37,177 nt of DNA from an uncultured Myxococcales bacterium (GTDB lineage Bacteria > Myxococcota_A > Polyangia > Polyangiales > Polyangiaceae): contig CALFNG010000226.1 of the NCBI GenBank assembly GCA_937902985.1, positions 1-37,177 of the forward strand. The letters run 5' to 3'. Shown piece after piece: positions 23,967 through 32,614 of this stretch (positions within the stretch are counted from its first letter, which is position 1; every line of letters starts with the position of its first letter). Both the position numbers and the translations under genes were made by a program. Below the pieces are notes generated by a model that saw nothing but the letters and a program-made list of their open reading frames with translations, was not told where the DNA came from and searched no databases.

Positions 23967-25976
23967 GTGAACTATCCGTACACCTCGCAGCCGTTCGACG
24001 CGTTCGTGGTGGCGCAGACGTCGGCGGGGCTCGTTCTCGGCGCGACCGTGCTCGGGCGGCGCATTCGCCCCTGGCCCGCGGTGCCGTTCTTCCTGGCCGC
24101 CATCGCTCTCGCCACGGTCTTGCCCACGGAGGCCGAGTTCCTTCGAGGCCTGGGGTTTACGCTCAAGCCTGAGCACGCGAAGACCGTGCTCAAGCTCGCG
24201 GCGGCGATGGCCACGGTCGGCGCGCTGCTCACGCGGCAGCGGTGGCTCGCAGTGCTCGCGGTTCTCGGCCAGGCCGCGCTCTGGCCGATTACGAATTACA
24301 TTCAAGACAGCGATCCAGATCTCGCGGTCGCGCACCTCGCGTGGATCGGCTTGCTCGTCGGCGCCTACCGGCCGAGAGCGCACTCGCGCGCGCCGGGGCT
24401 CGAGCCGGCGCCCGAGCCGGCGTCCGTGCCCGTGCTCGACCTCCTTCGCGGCTTCTGGATCGACGACGCGGTCATCGGCGTCGTCGCCACCGTCGCGGCG
24501 AGCGTCGTCTGCTGGCTCGTCTTGCATGGTCGCACCGACAGCGCCGACGAATGGGCCAACACCTACCAAGCCGCGCTCTTCGCCCGGCTCCACGCATACG
24601 GGGCGGTCCCGCACTGCTCCGAAGCGCTGCGGAGCTTCTACGTCTTTCAGTACATGGGGCGCTCGTTCTCTCAATACACGCCGGGCTGGCCCTACTTCAT
24701 GGTGCCGTTCACTGTGCTGCACGTTCCGTGGCTCGCGGGACCGGCCTCGCTCGGCGTTCTCGCCATGGGCGTCGCGCGCCTCGGCCGGCGCGCGGCGGCC
24801 GGCTTCGCGAAGGGAAACGAGGCTCCTCCGGTCGCGCTGGTGCGCGTCACCGGGCGCTTCGCGGCGCTCGTGCTGATCACGAGCTCCACGGTCCTCATCA
24901 ACGGCGGCTCGCGCTATCCGCACATCTTCGTGGCCGCGATGTTCGCCTGGGCTCTCGAGGCGCTCTGCGTCGTCGCGGACCGCGCGCTGCCCGTCATCGA
25001 CCAGCGGCGCTGGGGCGCGGTCCTCGGCGCCAGCCTCGCCCTCCTCGTCTCGGCCCGGCCTCCCGATGGTGCGACGCTCGGCTTCGGTCTCTTTCTCTAC
25101 TTCGCCTACGCCTTCGCTCGGCGGCGCATCCGGTGGCAAGCCATCGGCCTGGCCGCCGCGCTGTTCGCCCTCATCGGCGGCGTCACACTCGTCGTGCTCC
25201 GGCTGCAGCTCGGCGTCTGGTTCACGACGGCCTACTCGCTCACCGACGTCATCTATCCGTGGACCAAGGTCTCCTGGAGCGTGCCCAAGTCCAGCGAGTT
25301 CCGCTGGGGCCTTCCGCTCGCGGCAGGGTCGTATTGCTGGTGGCCTTGCTCGCCGGCGGTCGGCATGGCGGGCATCGCACTTCTGCAGGGGCGCGCGCGC
25401 CGGCTGGGTTTCGTCTTCTTCACGAGCGCGCTGCCGCTCTTGACGATGTACACGCTCCTCGAGCTCGGGCGCGGTTTCGACTTCGGTTACGGGCCCCGCT
25501 ACGCGCTGGCGTTGATCGTCCCCATGGCCGTCGGAACCGGCGTGGTGTTCGGGCGGCTATGGGCGCTCGCGACGGACCCATCCCTCGTGGCCGAAGCGCA
25601 CACCCGGTTCGGCGGCGCGCTCGCCGCCGGGGGCCCGATCGCCGTGGCCCTGTCGATCGCCGGGCTCGGAGTGATCCGGCTCGCGGCGCTCATGTATCCG
25701 CACACTTATGCCGACGTGCACGAGCACAACCGCCTGCACGACGCGATCGACACCACGGCGCCCAAGCACGCGGTCATCATGGCCGGGGCCGGCCTCAACA
25801 TGACCGACCCCATGGACCTGACGGAGAACCTGCCGCTCGATCTCTATCCGGATCAAGACGTCATCGTCGCGATCGATCGCGGGCCCGACGAGACGCGATG
25901 CGTCCAGGAGAAATACCGCGGGCGCACGTTCTACCGGGCCATTCCCGGTGATCCGGCGCGGATCGTCCGGTACTGA
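23967..25976 (+). CDS. Large polytopic membrane protein, GT-C glycosyltransferase-like
   Basis: A 669-residue membrane protein with about 13 hydrophobic segments. The periplasmic loop near residue 190 carries SADEWANTYQAALFARLHAYG, matching the acidic loop of GT39/GT83-like enzymes that use polyprenyl-linked sugar donors. Also visible are SQYTPGWPYFMVPF and GGSRYPHIF. The last 100 residues are soluble. Start is GTG 23967, following an in-frame TAA at 23952. It is 35 bases after the activator gene, on the same strand, but it probably belongs with the glycan locus to its right. Substrate unknown. Confidence 0.75.
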   Translation: MNYPYTSQPFDAFVVAQTSAGLVLGATVLGRRIRPWPAVPFFLAAIALATVLPTEAEFLRGLGFTLKPEHAKTVLKLAAAMATVGALLTRQRWLAVLAVLGQAALWPITNYIQDSDPDLAVAHLAWIGLLVGAYRPRAHSRAPGLEPAPEPASVPVLDLLRGFWIDDAVIGVVATVAASVVCWLVLHGRTDSADEWANTYQAALFARLHAYGAVPHCSEALRSFYVFQYMGRSFSQYTPGWPYFMVPFTVLHVPWLAGPASLGVLAMGVARLGRRAAAGFAKGNEAPPVALVRVTGRFAALVLITSSTVLINGGSRYPHIFVAAMFAWALEALCVVADRALPVIDQRRWGAVLGASLALLVSARPPDGATLGFGLFLYFAYAFARRRIRWQAIGLAAALFALIGGVTLVVLRLQLGVWFTTAYSLTDVIYPWTKVSWSVPKSSEFRWGLPLAAGSYCWWPCSPAVGMAGIALLQGRARRLGFVFFTSALPLLTMYTLLELGRGFDFGYGPRYALALIVPMAVGTGVVFGRLWALATDPSLVAEAHTRFGGALAAGGPIAVALSIAGLGVIRLAALMYPHTYADVHEHNRLHDAIDTTAPKHAVIMAGAGLNMTDPMDLTENLPLDLYPDQDVIVAIDRGPDETRCVQEKYRGRTFYRAIPGDPARIVRY

Positions 25977-26001
25977 CGCCCGAACGTCGGCCTCCGCGGG
26001 A

Positions 26002-26700
26002 TCAGGCTCCCTTGGTTCCCCACACATAGTACTGCGCGCCGAGGGGCACCGACCGAAGATACCGCTCGCTCCACCGGAGGCGTTTGAGCTGCTTCGGATA
26101 GAACACGTAGTACTTCGGCGCGCGCGCGGTGAGGAGCGCGCTCCGCACGAGGCGGCGCAGGTACCACGGGAGGAGCATCTTCGTTCCGGCGTCGAACGGG
26201 TTCTGCCGCATCGCGCGCACCGAGAGGGGGTTCAGCGGGTTGTTCTCGAACACGAAGAGGTGGCCCCCCGGCCGCAAGACGCGCCGGAGCTCGGCGAACA
26301 CCGCCGGGTGCTTGCCGTGATCGATGTGGTGAAACGTGCCGTTCGAATAGACGAGATCGAACGCGCCGTCTTCGAACGGCAGGCGCTCGCTCTTGGAGAA
26401 ATGGAACGTCACGTCTCGCAGCCCCATCGAGTCGGCCGCCTTGACGCTCTCGGCCGAGGCGTCGACGCCGTGAATCGACGCCGCGGGAAAGCGGTCGCGC
26501 AGGATCTTCTCGGTCGCGCCGATGCCGCACCCGAAGTCGAGAATGCGGAGAGGCGCGCCCGCGCCGGTCGCGGCGAGCTCGCCCGCCAGAGTGTCGACGC
26601 GGAGCTCGATGAAGTACTCGAACGTCTCGCCGGTCAGGGCGGCGCCGCGATCGATGATCGCCTTGTAGTCCTGGACGTACGAGTCGAACTCCGAGGGCAT
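26002..26700 (-). CDS. Class I SAM-dependent methyltransferase
   Basis: A 232-residue methyltransferase of the Methyltransf_11 type. Motif I is RILDFGCGIGATEKIL (about 52-67), the acidic loop is HGVDASAES, motif II/III is FDLVYSNGTFHHI, and motif IV is LRRVLRPGGHLFVFENNP. It has no membrane segment. The C-terminal part (LLPWYLRRLVRSALL and KYYVFYPKQLKRLRW) is as in glycan-locus methyltransferases, so it may methylate a sugar. Convergent with the membrane protein (25-base gap), and separated from the next operon by a repeat element. Confidence 0.85.
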   Translation of the reverse strand: MPSEFDSYVQDYKAIIDRGAALTGETFEYFIELRVDTLAGELAATGAGAPLRILDFGCGIGATEKILRDRFPAASIHGVDASAESVKAADSMGLRDVTFHFSKSERLPFEDGAFDLVYSNGTFHHIDHGKHPAVFAELRRVLRPGGHLFVFENNPLNPLSVRAMRQNPFDAGTKMLLPWYLRRLVRSALLTARAPKYYVFYPKQLKRLRWSERYLRSVPLGAQYYVWGTKGA

Positions 26701-26756
26701 CGGGCGCCCAGCCTAGCAAGCACGGCGGCCCCACGCGACGCGTGAGCCGAGAATGG

Positions 26757-26845
26757 CCGCATGGGCGCAGAGAGCGCAAAGAAGAGGGGGTGCGAAGACT
26801 CTCGGTCTTCGCACTCGATCTCTGCGTTCTCAGCGGCTCTGCGGC
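26757..26845. repeat. Second CGCAGAG-type inverted-repeat element
   Basis: Outer arms begin CCGCATGGGCGCAGAG at 26757 and end GCGGCTCTGCGG near 26843, imperfectly complementary. Inside is a perfect stem TGCGAAGA (26791-26798) with TCTTCGCA (26806-26813). The right arm forms the end of the GT2 gene (residues EKPQSR and stop). It resembles the element at 9294-9515. Confidence 0.65.
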
Positions 26846-27816
26846 TTCTCGCTCTCGCCCCGGGTTCCGGAGTTCGCGTCGTCGAAATTCAGCAGCTTGG
26901 CGACCACGAACTGCGGCCGCTGTTTCACCTCGTCGAACATCTTTCCGACGTACTCGGCGATGAACGACAGGCTGAGCAGGTTGATCGCGCCGAGGAAGAG
27001 ACTCGTCACGATGATCGTCGCGAACCCCTGGGGGATCTCCGGGTGCAGGATGCGCCCGATGACCTGCGCGACGATGCCCAGCACCGCCAGAAACGAGACC
27101 GCGAGCGCCCCGAGCGAGATCATCTCGAGAGGGACCTGAGAGAACGAGAAGATCCCTTTCTTGGCCCACCGGAGGTTGGCGAGTAGGCTGTTCGTCGAGC
27201 GCCCGAACATTCGCTCGGGCCGCACGTAGGGCACGCCGGTCTGCCGGAAGCCGACCCACGCCCGCAGCCCCCTCACGAAGCGGTCGCGCTCGGGCAGCTG
27301 ATTGAGCGCGTTCATGACCTTGCGATCGATCAGGGAGAAATCGCCGGCGTCGAGCGGGACGCGGATGTTCGCCATGCTCTGGAAGAGGCGGTAAAAGCCC
27401 TTGTAGCCGAACTCCCAGAGCCACGGCATCTCGCGCTTGATCCTGACGCCGTAGACGACGTCGTAGCCCTCGAGCCACTTCGCGTGGAACGGTTCGATGA
27501 GCTCGGGCGGGTCCTGCAGGTCCCCGTCGAGGAGGACGCACGCGTCGCCCGTGGCGAGCTTCATCCCGCTGGTGAACGCGTTCTGAGAGCCGAAATTGCG
27601 GCTGTGGGTGATGGCCTTGATGTGGCGGTCGCCGGCGGCCAGCCGCTCGAGGACGTCTTGCGTCTCGTCGGGGCTGCCGTCGTTGACGAAGATGATCTCG
27701 TAGTCGACGGCGAGCTTCTCGAAGGTCGCCCGCAGCCGCTCCGCCATGATCGGGATCGCCTGCTCGTCCTTGTAACAGGCGATGATCGCGGAGATGCGCT
27801 TCGCGGCCACGGTCAT
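26830..27816 (-). CDS. GT2 glycosyltransferase, polyprenyl-phosphate sugar type
   Basis: A 328-residue family 2 glycosyltransferase. The GT-A domain has ISAIIACYKDEQAIP, the nucleotide-binding VNDGSPDET (44-52) and the metal-binding LLDGDLQDPPE (96-105). Two transmembrane helices follow near 232-255 and 265-290, as in ArnC/GtrB-like enzymes that load a sugar onto undecaprenyl phosphate. That product would feed the GT-C enzymes in this window. The ATG at 27816 overlaps the transketolase C half stop (ATGA). The last few residues lie in a repeat element arm and are probably not native. Fourth gene of the operon. Confidence 0.9.
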   Translation of the reverse strand: MTVAAKRISAIIACYKDEQAIPIMAERLRATFEKLAVDYEIIFVNDGSPDETQDVLERLAAGDRHIKAITHSRNFGSQNAFTSGMKLATGDACVLLDGDLQDPPELIEPFHAKWLEGYDVVYGVRIKREMPWLWEFGYKGFYRLFQSMANIRVPLDAGDFSLIDRKVMNALNQLPERDRFVRGLRAWVGFRQTGVPYVRPERMFGRSTNSLLANLRWAKKGIFSFSQVPLEMISLGALAVSFLAVLGIVAQVIGRILHPEIPQGFATIIVTSLFLGAINLLSLSFIAEYVGKMFDEVKQRPQFVVAKLLNFDDANSGTRGESEKPQSR

Positions 27817-28757
27817 GACGGGGCGGCCAGGGGCGCGACCTCGCGCACGGTGGCCACGAGGGCCTCCGGCGTCAGCTTGCATTGCTGCATGTGGAACCGC
27901 GGGCTCCCGTAGCGCTGGGCGGGATCGTACGAAGCGCTCAGGATGCGGAGCGACGCGAGCCCGGGAACGGCGGCGGCGAACGACTCGCCGATGCCTCCCT
28001 CGCGGTAGTGCTCTTCGACGAAGACGACGCTCCGCGTCTCGGCGATGCTCGCGGCGAGCAGCGCGTCTTTCCGCAGGTCGAGCGGGAAGCGCGCGAGGCC
28101 GAAGACGTCGACGTTCATCTGGTCGAGGCGGTGGTTCGCGAGCGCGTGCAGCGCGACGTGCACGCCGTGCCCCGCGCCGATGATGGTGACCCCCGGCGTC
28201 CGGCGCGACGAGCGCGCGAAGTAGTGTCGCGTGAGCGTCTCGGGATGCTCGTGCAGCGCGGGCCGCGCCGTGTCGTAGGCCGAGATGGCCAGGCGGATGT
28301 ACGACGGGCCCGCGAGCGCCGCCATCTTCGCGACGGCCACGGTCACGTGATCGTTGGCGCACGGGAAGAAGAGCTGCATGTTGGGCAGCGCCTTCAAGAC
28401 CGCCAGGTCTTCGAGCGCGTGGTGGGTCGAGCCCATGACGCCGTACGTGAAGCCCCCGCCGTTGCCGGCGATGCGAACCGGCAGATCGTGAAGGCAGATG
28501 TCGTTGCGGATCTGCTCGAGGCACCGGTAGGTCGCGAAGGGCGCGATCGAATAGACCCAGGGGCGGAGACCGGTCAGCGCGGCGCCCGCCGCCACGCCCA
28601 TCATGTTCTGCTCGGCGACGCCGGCGTTGAGGAAACGCTTGCCGGCGCTCGCCGCCAGTTCCTCGAGCGCGTTGAAGCCGAGGTCTCCGGTGATGAACAT
28701 GCTCCCGGCGTCGCGGGCGAGCACGTCGGACACGGCACGAACGAAGGGGACCCTCAT
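27813..28757 (-). CDS. Transketolase, C-terminal half (split enzyme)
   Basis: A 314-residue protein matching the pyrimidine-binding and C-terminal domains of transketolase. NAGVAEQNMMGVAAG (44-58) holds the catalytic-type Glu49 that activates thiamine diphosphate. VFGLARFPLD and VFVEEHYREGGIG come from the C-terminal domain. With its partner encoded just upstream it should form a two-subunit transketolase moving a two-carbon ketol unit. Placement between an epimerase and a GT2 gene points to sugar-nucleotide or branched sugar synthesis rather than central metabolism. The ATG at 28757 overlaps the N half stop. Confidence 0.88.
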   Translation of the reverse strand: MRVPFVRAVSDVLARDAGSMFITGDLGFNALEELAASAGKRFLNAGVAEQNMMGVAAGAALTGLRPWVYSIAPFATYRCLEQIRNDICLHDLPVRIAGNGGGFTYGVMGSTHHALEDLAVLKALPNMQLFFPCANDHVTVAVAKMAALAGPSYIRLAISAYDTARPALHEHPETLTRHYFARSSRRTPGVTIIGAGHGVHVALHALANHRLDQMNVDVFGLARFPLDLRKDALLAASIAETRSVVFVEEHYREGGIGESFAAAVPGLASLRILSASYDPAQRYGSPRFHMQQCKLTPEALVATVREVAPLAAPS

Positions 28758-29599
28758 CGGCCGGCTCTTCCGCCGGGGTCGGCGTCGCTGATGTTGTCGG
28801 CGCTCTCGCCCCCGCCGAGGCCGTCGAGCGCCTCGAGGTACTGCGCCTCGCTCATGGGCAGATAGTGCCACTCGAGCTTGTCTTCCATGAACCGCACGCC
28901 CTTGCCCTTGATCGTGCGGGCGACGATGCAGTGGGGCCGGCCGTCGCCCGGCCCGTCGAGCGCGGCGCGGATCTGGGCGACGTCGTGGCCGTCGATCTCC
29001 GAAGTTCGGAAGCCGAACGCATCCCACTTCTTCGGCAAGGGCTCGAGAGTCATCACGTCTTCGGTGCGACCGAACCCTTGCAGGCCGTTCGCGTCGATGA
29101 TCACGGTCAGGTTGTCGAGGCGGTGGTGCGCCGCGAACAGCGCCGCTTCCCAGATCGACCCTTCGTCGCACTCGCCGTCGGACACGAGGCAGGCCACTCG
29201 CGTGCCGCTCGCGTGGACGTGCTTGTGGGCATACGCCATTCCTGCCGCGATGGGGAAGCCGTGACCCAGTGAGCCCGTCGCGGCTGGAATGGCAGGGAAC
29301 GCCCGCGCCGCCGGGTGGGCGGGCAGGAGAGTCCCGTCTTTGTAATACGTGGCGAACTCTTCGTCCGTGAGGAGGCCGTAGTGGTGCAGCGTCGCGTAGA
29401 GCGACGAGGCCCCGTGCCCCTTGCTGAGAATGAAGAGATCTTCCGGGCGCAGCCAGTTACCGTAAACGGACGTCAAGACGTCGATGTCCGACAGACCAGT
29501 GCCGAGGTGCCCGGCTTTCGCCTCGTAGTGCATCTTCAGGAACTTGCGGCGAATCGACCGAGCGTCGTCCGCGAGTTCGGAGAGCGTCCTCGGGGTCAT
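28754..29599 (-). CDS. Transketolase, N-terminal half (split enzyme)
   Basis: A 281-residue thiamine diphosphate-binding half. Conserved features are AGHLGTGLS (His31), FILSKGHGASSLYA (57-69), GSLGHGFPIAAG (109-120), and the diphosphate/metal motif SDGECDEGS to IIDANG (140-172). The first Gly of GDG is Ser here, which occurs in some homologues. Split transketolases occur in archaea and in many secondary metabolite or polysaccharide loci. ATG 29599 overlaps the epimerase stop (ATGA), and the stop overlaps the C half start, so the halves are made in equal amounts. Confidence 0.9.
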   Translation of the reverse strand: MTPRTLSELADDARSIRRKFLKMHYEAKAGHLGTGLSDIDVLTSVYGNWLRPEDLFILSKGHGASSLYATLHHYGLLTDEEFATYYKDGTLLPAHPAARAFPAIPAATGSLGHGFPIAAGMAYAHKHVHASGTRVACLVSDGECDEGSIWEAALFAAHHRLDNLTVIIDANGLQGFGRTEDVMTLEPLPKKWDAFGFRTSEIDGHDVAQIRAALDGPGDGRPHCIVARTIKGKGVRFMEDKLEWHYLPMSEAQYLEALDGLGGGESADNISDADPGGRAGR

Positions 29600-30597
29600 G
29601 ACTTTGCCGGAGCGATGGCGCTCTTCTGACCTTCCCGTACGAGCTCCGGATTGGCCTCGATCCACCGCATCGTTGCCTTCAGGCCGTCGACCAGGGGCGT
29701 CTTCGCCGCCCAGCCGAGCTCGACCTCGGCCTTGCGCGGATCGCTGTACCAGTCCGTGTGGTCCCAGTGCCTGTCGGGCATGCTCCCCCAATCCGGGCTC
29801 TTCGCGATACCGAACGCCGCCCGCCCGACCGCGACCAGCTCCTCGAGGGTGACGCGCGCCCCGGCGCCCACGTTGTAGATCTCGCCCGGCCTCAGGCGAT
29901 CGGCCCGCTCGATCACGGCGGCAAAGGCTCGAGACACGTCGTCGACGAAGACGAAGTCCCGCGAGATCTTCGGATTGACGAGCGGCGGTAACTCCTTGTC
30001 CCTCGCCTTCAGGAGCAGCTTCGGCATCAGGCGTGAGAAATCTTCGAACGGCCCGTAAACCGAGTAGAGCCGCAAGACCCAGCCGGGGACTCCGTACTTG
30101 GTCGCGTAGCACTGCACGAGCGCGGTGGTCGCCACCTTCGAGACGGCATAGTCGCTGTCGGGCGTGGTCGGCGCGTCCTCGCGTGGTGCGGCGCAGTTCA
30201 TTCCGTATTCCGACGAGCTGCCCGCCTGGACGAACGCGCGACACGATCGGGTCTCGCGGAGCGCTTCGAGCATGTAGCGGACCGCGTCGAAATTGACCCG
30301 ATAGATGCGGTTGGCCTCTGTCTGGCTGGAATACGCGCCGTACGCTGCGCAGTTGAGGAGCGCTACCGGACGCGTCTCCCGGATGAACGCCTTGACGTCC
30401 GCCTCGTTGCAAAGGTCGAGTTTGACGAGCTCGGAGCCGGGGACGTTGCGCGTGCGCCAGTCGACGCCCGCAGGGCCTTCGATCCCGATCACGCGCGCCC
30501 CCGTGGCGGCGAAGTGGCGGAGCAGATTGGCCCCGACGAACCCCGACGCGCCCGTGATGACGATCGGCATGAGCACCGGCCGACGCTCCTCAGGCAT
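29596..30597 (-). CDS. NAD-dependent sugar epimerase/dehydratase (extended SDR)
   Basis: A 333-residue protein. The NAD-binding motif GASGFVG is at 16-22, the catalytic YAVSK at 150-154 (Tyr150, Lys154), and SSSEYG at 127-132. RDFVFVDDVSRAFAAV is typical of nucleotide-sugar epimerases or dehydratases. The likely substrate is a nucleotide sugar used by the downstream transketolase. Two starts are possible, ATG 30597 and ATG 30570; the second gives the family-typical beginning MPIVITGASG. It is the first gene of a four-gene operon, with about 180 bases of less GC-rich sequence upstream that likely hold the promoter. Confidence 0.88.
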   Translation of the reverse strand: MPEERRPVLMPIVITGASGFVGANLLRHFAATGARVIGIEGPAGVDWRTRNVPGSELVKLDLCNEADVKAFIRETRPVALLNCAAYGAYSSQTEANRIYRVNFDAVRYMLEALRETRSCRAFVQAGSSSEYGMNCAAPREDAPTTPDSDYAVSKVATTALVQCYATKYGVPGWVLRLYSVYGPFEDFSRLMPKLLLKARDKELPPLVNPKISRDFVFVDDVSRAFAAVIERADRLRPGEIYNVGAGARVTLEELVAVGRAAFGIAKSPDWGSMPDRHWDHTDWYSDPRKAEVELGWAAKTPLVDGLKATMRWIEANPELVREGQKSAIAPAKS

Positions 30598-30775
30598 GGG
30601 AAGCTAAGTAGGCGAAAAGGTTCATTAGTTCAGGGAGTTTAGCGCGCGCCTCGGTCATGCGTCAACGCGCGCCGGACGGCAATGGGTGATGTTCGGGCAG
30701 CCGGTGGGACACGCTTCCAGTGGGGGCGCGACTCGGATTGTCCGCGCGAGATGGTAGCTTACCGCGGAGAGAGCC

Positions 30776-31606
30776 ATGGCGACGCGTCTGACCGGTGCGA
30801 GGCGTCGAAACAACCTGGCGTGGGGGGGGAGCGGGGGCCGCGAGAAGTGGAAGCCTCCCCCGCTCGAGGCCCCTCGTACGGCGACGCAGCGTTGGGCGCA
30901 AGCCTTGCGACGGTATTTCGATCTGCAGGCGGGTTCGGTCTGGAACGATATTTCCGAGCTCGTTGCCGAGCACCTCCCGGATCAGCGGAGGAAGGTCGTC
31001 GACGTCGGGTGCGGAGCGCAGCCTTACCGCTCGCTCCTGCCGGGCCACGTCGAGTACGTGGGTATCGACATCGCCGAAGCTGGCGCGCGGTTCGGATACG
31101 AGGCGCCGGATACGGTCTACTTCGACGGCGTGACCTGGCCGACACAAGCGGAGAACGCGGACCTGCTCCTCTGCACCGAGGCGCTCGAGCACGTGCTCGA
31201 CCCGGCCGCTTTTCTCGCGGAGGCGTTCCGGTGTCTCCGGCCCGGAGGGACGCTCCTGGCAACCGTTCCGTTTGCGGCGCGGTGGCACTTCATTCCGTTC
31301 GACTACTGGCGCTTCACTCCATCGGGCCTCGAGCGCTTGCTCGAGGCGGCGGGCTTTTGCGACGTGAACGTCTGGGCGCGAGGGAACGCGCTCACGGTGG
31401 CCTGTTACAAGGGCATGGCGCTCTTTCTCCCGCTCCTCTTCCCGCAGAGCGCGAAGCCCGCCGAAGCCTGGCTGCGCAGAGCCGCGGGCGCCCCGCTGCT
31501 GCCCTTCTTCGTCACCTTGTCCGTGGTCGCCAACGTCTCGCTTCGCGCCGAAGGCGGCGACGACTGCCTCGGGTACACGATCATGGCCGCGCGCCCGGCC
31601 GTGTAG
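30776..31606 (+). CDS. Class I SAM-dependent methyltransferase
   Basis: A 276-residue methyltransferase. Motif I is KVVDVGCGAQPYRSLL, then YVGIDIAEAG, LLLCTEALEHVLDP and CLRPGGTLLATVPF. The pattern FDYWRFTPSGLERLLEAAGF is common in methyltransferases of polysaccharide loci. ATG 30776 has GGAGAG five bases upstream. The first 40 residues are basic and may be disordered. Convergent with the next methyltransferase gene (three-base gap). It is divergent from the epimerase operon, so the roughly 180-base spacer may serve both. Confidence 0.85.
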   Translation: MATRLTGARRRNNLAWGGSGGREKWKPPPLEAPRTATQRWAQALRRYFDLQAGSVWNDISELVAEHLPDQRRKVVDVGCGAQPYRSLLPGHVEYVGIDIAEAGARFGYEAPDTVYFDGVTWPTQAENADLLLCTEALEHVLDPAAFLAEAFRCLRPGGTLLATVPFAARWHFIPFDYWRFTPSGLERLLEAAGFCDVNVWARGNALTVACYKGMALFLPLLFPQSAKPAEAWLRRAAGAPLLPFFVTLSVVANVSLRAEGGDDCLGYTIMAARPAV

Positions 31607-31609
31607 CTC

Positions 31610-32563
31610 TCAGGCCGGCTTGTAGCCGACGGCCGCCAGGTTGCCGACGGGCGCCGCGAGCAGCGTTCGTCCGAGGCGCGAGCCCTCGAGCCACCTCAGA
31701 ACGGCGGCCTTCATCGAAGCGGGCAAGGGGGCGAGCTTGGCCCAGTAGTGGAGCGGGTATCGGTTCACCACCACGCGGACCTCGACGCCGGTGAAGCCGG
31801 CTCTCTCGAGCGTCTTCCGGATGCTCCTGGGCGAGAAGAGCTGCAGGTGCTCGATATCGAAGATGGGCGACTTCAGTCCCATGACGCGCGCGGACAGCGC
31901 GCGGTGATTGTGGCAAACGAGGAAGATCGCGCCCCCGCCGCGGAGGAGCCGGTGAGCGTCGCGACAGAGGCCCAGCGGATCGTCGACGTGCTCCATGGTC
32001 TGGAAGCAGGTCACCAGCTGGAAGCGCCCGGCTTCGAACTCCGACGCGCGGAACGGACCGAGGCGAATCAGGCCCTTGACCCTCGGGGATGCGACCGCAA
32101 CCGGGGCCGCGGACGGCTCCACCCCGACGACGTCGGTGAAGCCTTGCTCGAGGAGTCGCTGCAAGAAGGCGCCGTCGCCCGTGCCGATGTCGAGGGCCCC
32201 TCGGCGATCGGGGGTGCGCACGAAGCGGCGCAAGAAGTCGCCGTAGGTCAGGCTCGCCAGACGCGACTCCTCCGACGCGCCGAACGACGCGTCACGGTAG
32301 GCGCTCTCGAGGAACTCTCGCGTCGGAACGGGGCTCGAATAGAGCAGCTCGCACTCTTCGCACTCGACGATCCGGTGGTGCAGGTTCTCGGGTGCCTTGC
32401 GCGAAGAGAAGGCGAAGCGGGTCAGCGACTCCGGGATGACGCTCGCCTCGGCGAAGACGCGCGTCTCGCGGCTCGAGCCGCAGACCGGGCAGCTGCGCGC
32501 CACGAGAACGCCGCCCTGGAACGTAGTCGGCCCGCGAGGCGTGGTTTCAGGAAGAGCGACCAT
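31610..32563 (-). CDS. SAM methyltransferase with N-terminal zinc motif
   Basis: A 317-residue protein. The N-terminal part has two Cys pairs, Cys25/Cys28 (CPVCGSS) and Cys68/Cys71 (CEECELLY), a zinc-ribbon found in methyltransferases such as sugar C-methyltransferase relatives. The Rossmann domain has ALDIGTGDGAFLQRLL, VVGVEPSAAP and CFQTMEHVDDP. It is probably a glycan or nucleotide-sugar methyltransferase. ATG 32563 is the first good start; upstream reading in the frame is only the shadow of the divergent gene. The C-terminal part has a weak amphipathic helix. Confidence 0.82.
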   Translation of the reverse strand: MVALPETTPRGPTTFQGGVLVARSCPVCGSSRETRVFAEASVIPESLTRFAFSSRKAPENLHHRIVECEECELLYSSPVPTREFLESAYRDASFGASEESRLASLTYGDFLRRFVRTPDRRGALDIGTGDGAFLQRLLEQGFTDVVGVEPSAAPVAVASPRVKGLIRLGPFRASEFEAGRFQLVTCFQTMEHVDDPLGLCRDAHRLLRGGGAIFLVCHNHRALSARVMGLKSPIFDIEHLQLFSPRSIRKTLERAGFTGVEVRVVVNRYPLHYWAKLAPLPASMKAAVLRWLEGSRLGRTLLAAPVGNLAAVGYKPA

Positions 32564-32614
32564 AGGATCGAATCCGAGTGAGCAGGCGCGCTTGTGGGGC
32601 GCTGTCACGCGCGG

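Noticed and set aside
24242-25951. Long plus-strand frame inside the 23967-25976 gene
   Set aside because: Very Arg-rich, no motif, and fully inside a better gene in another frame.
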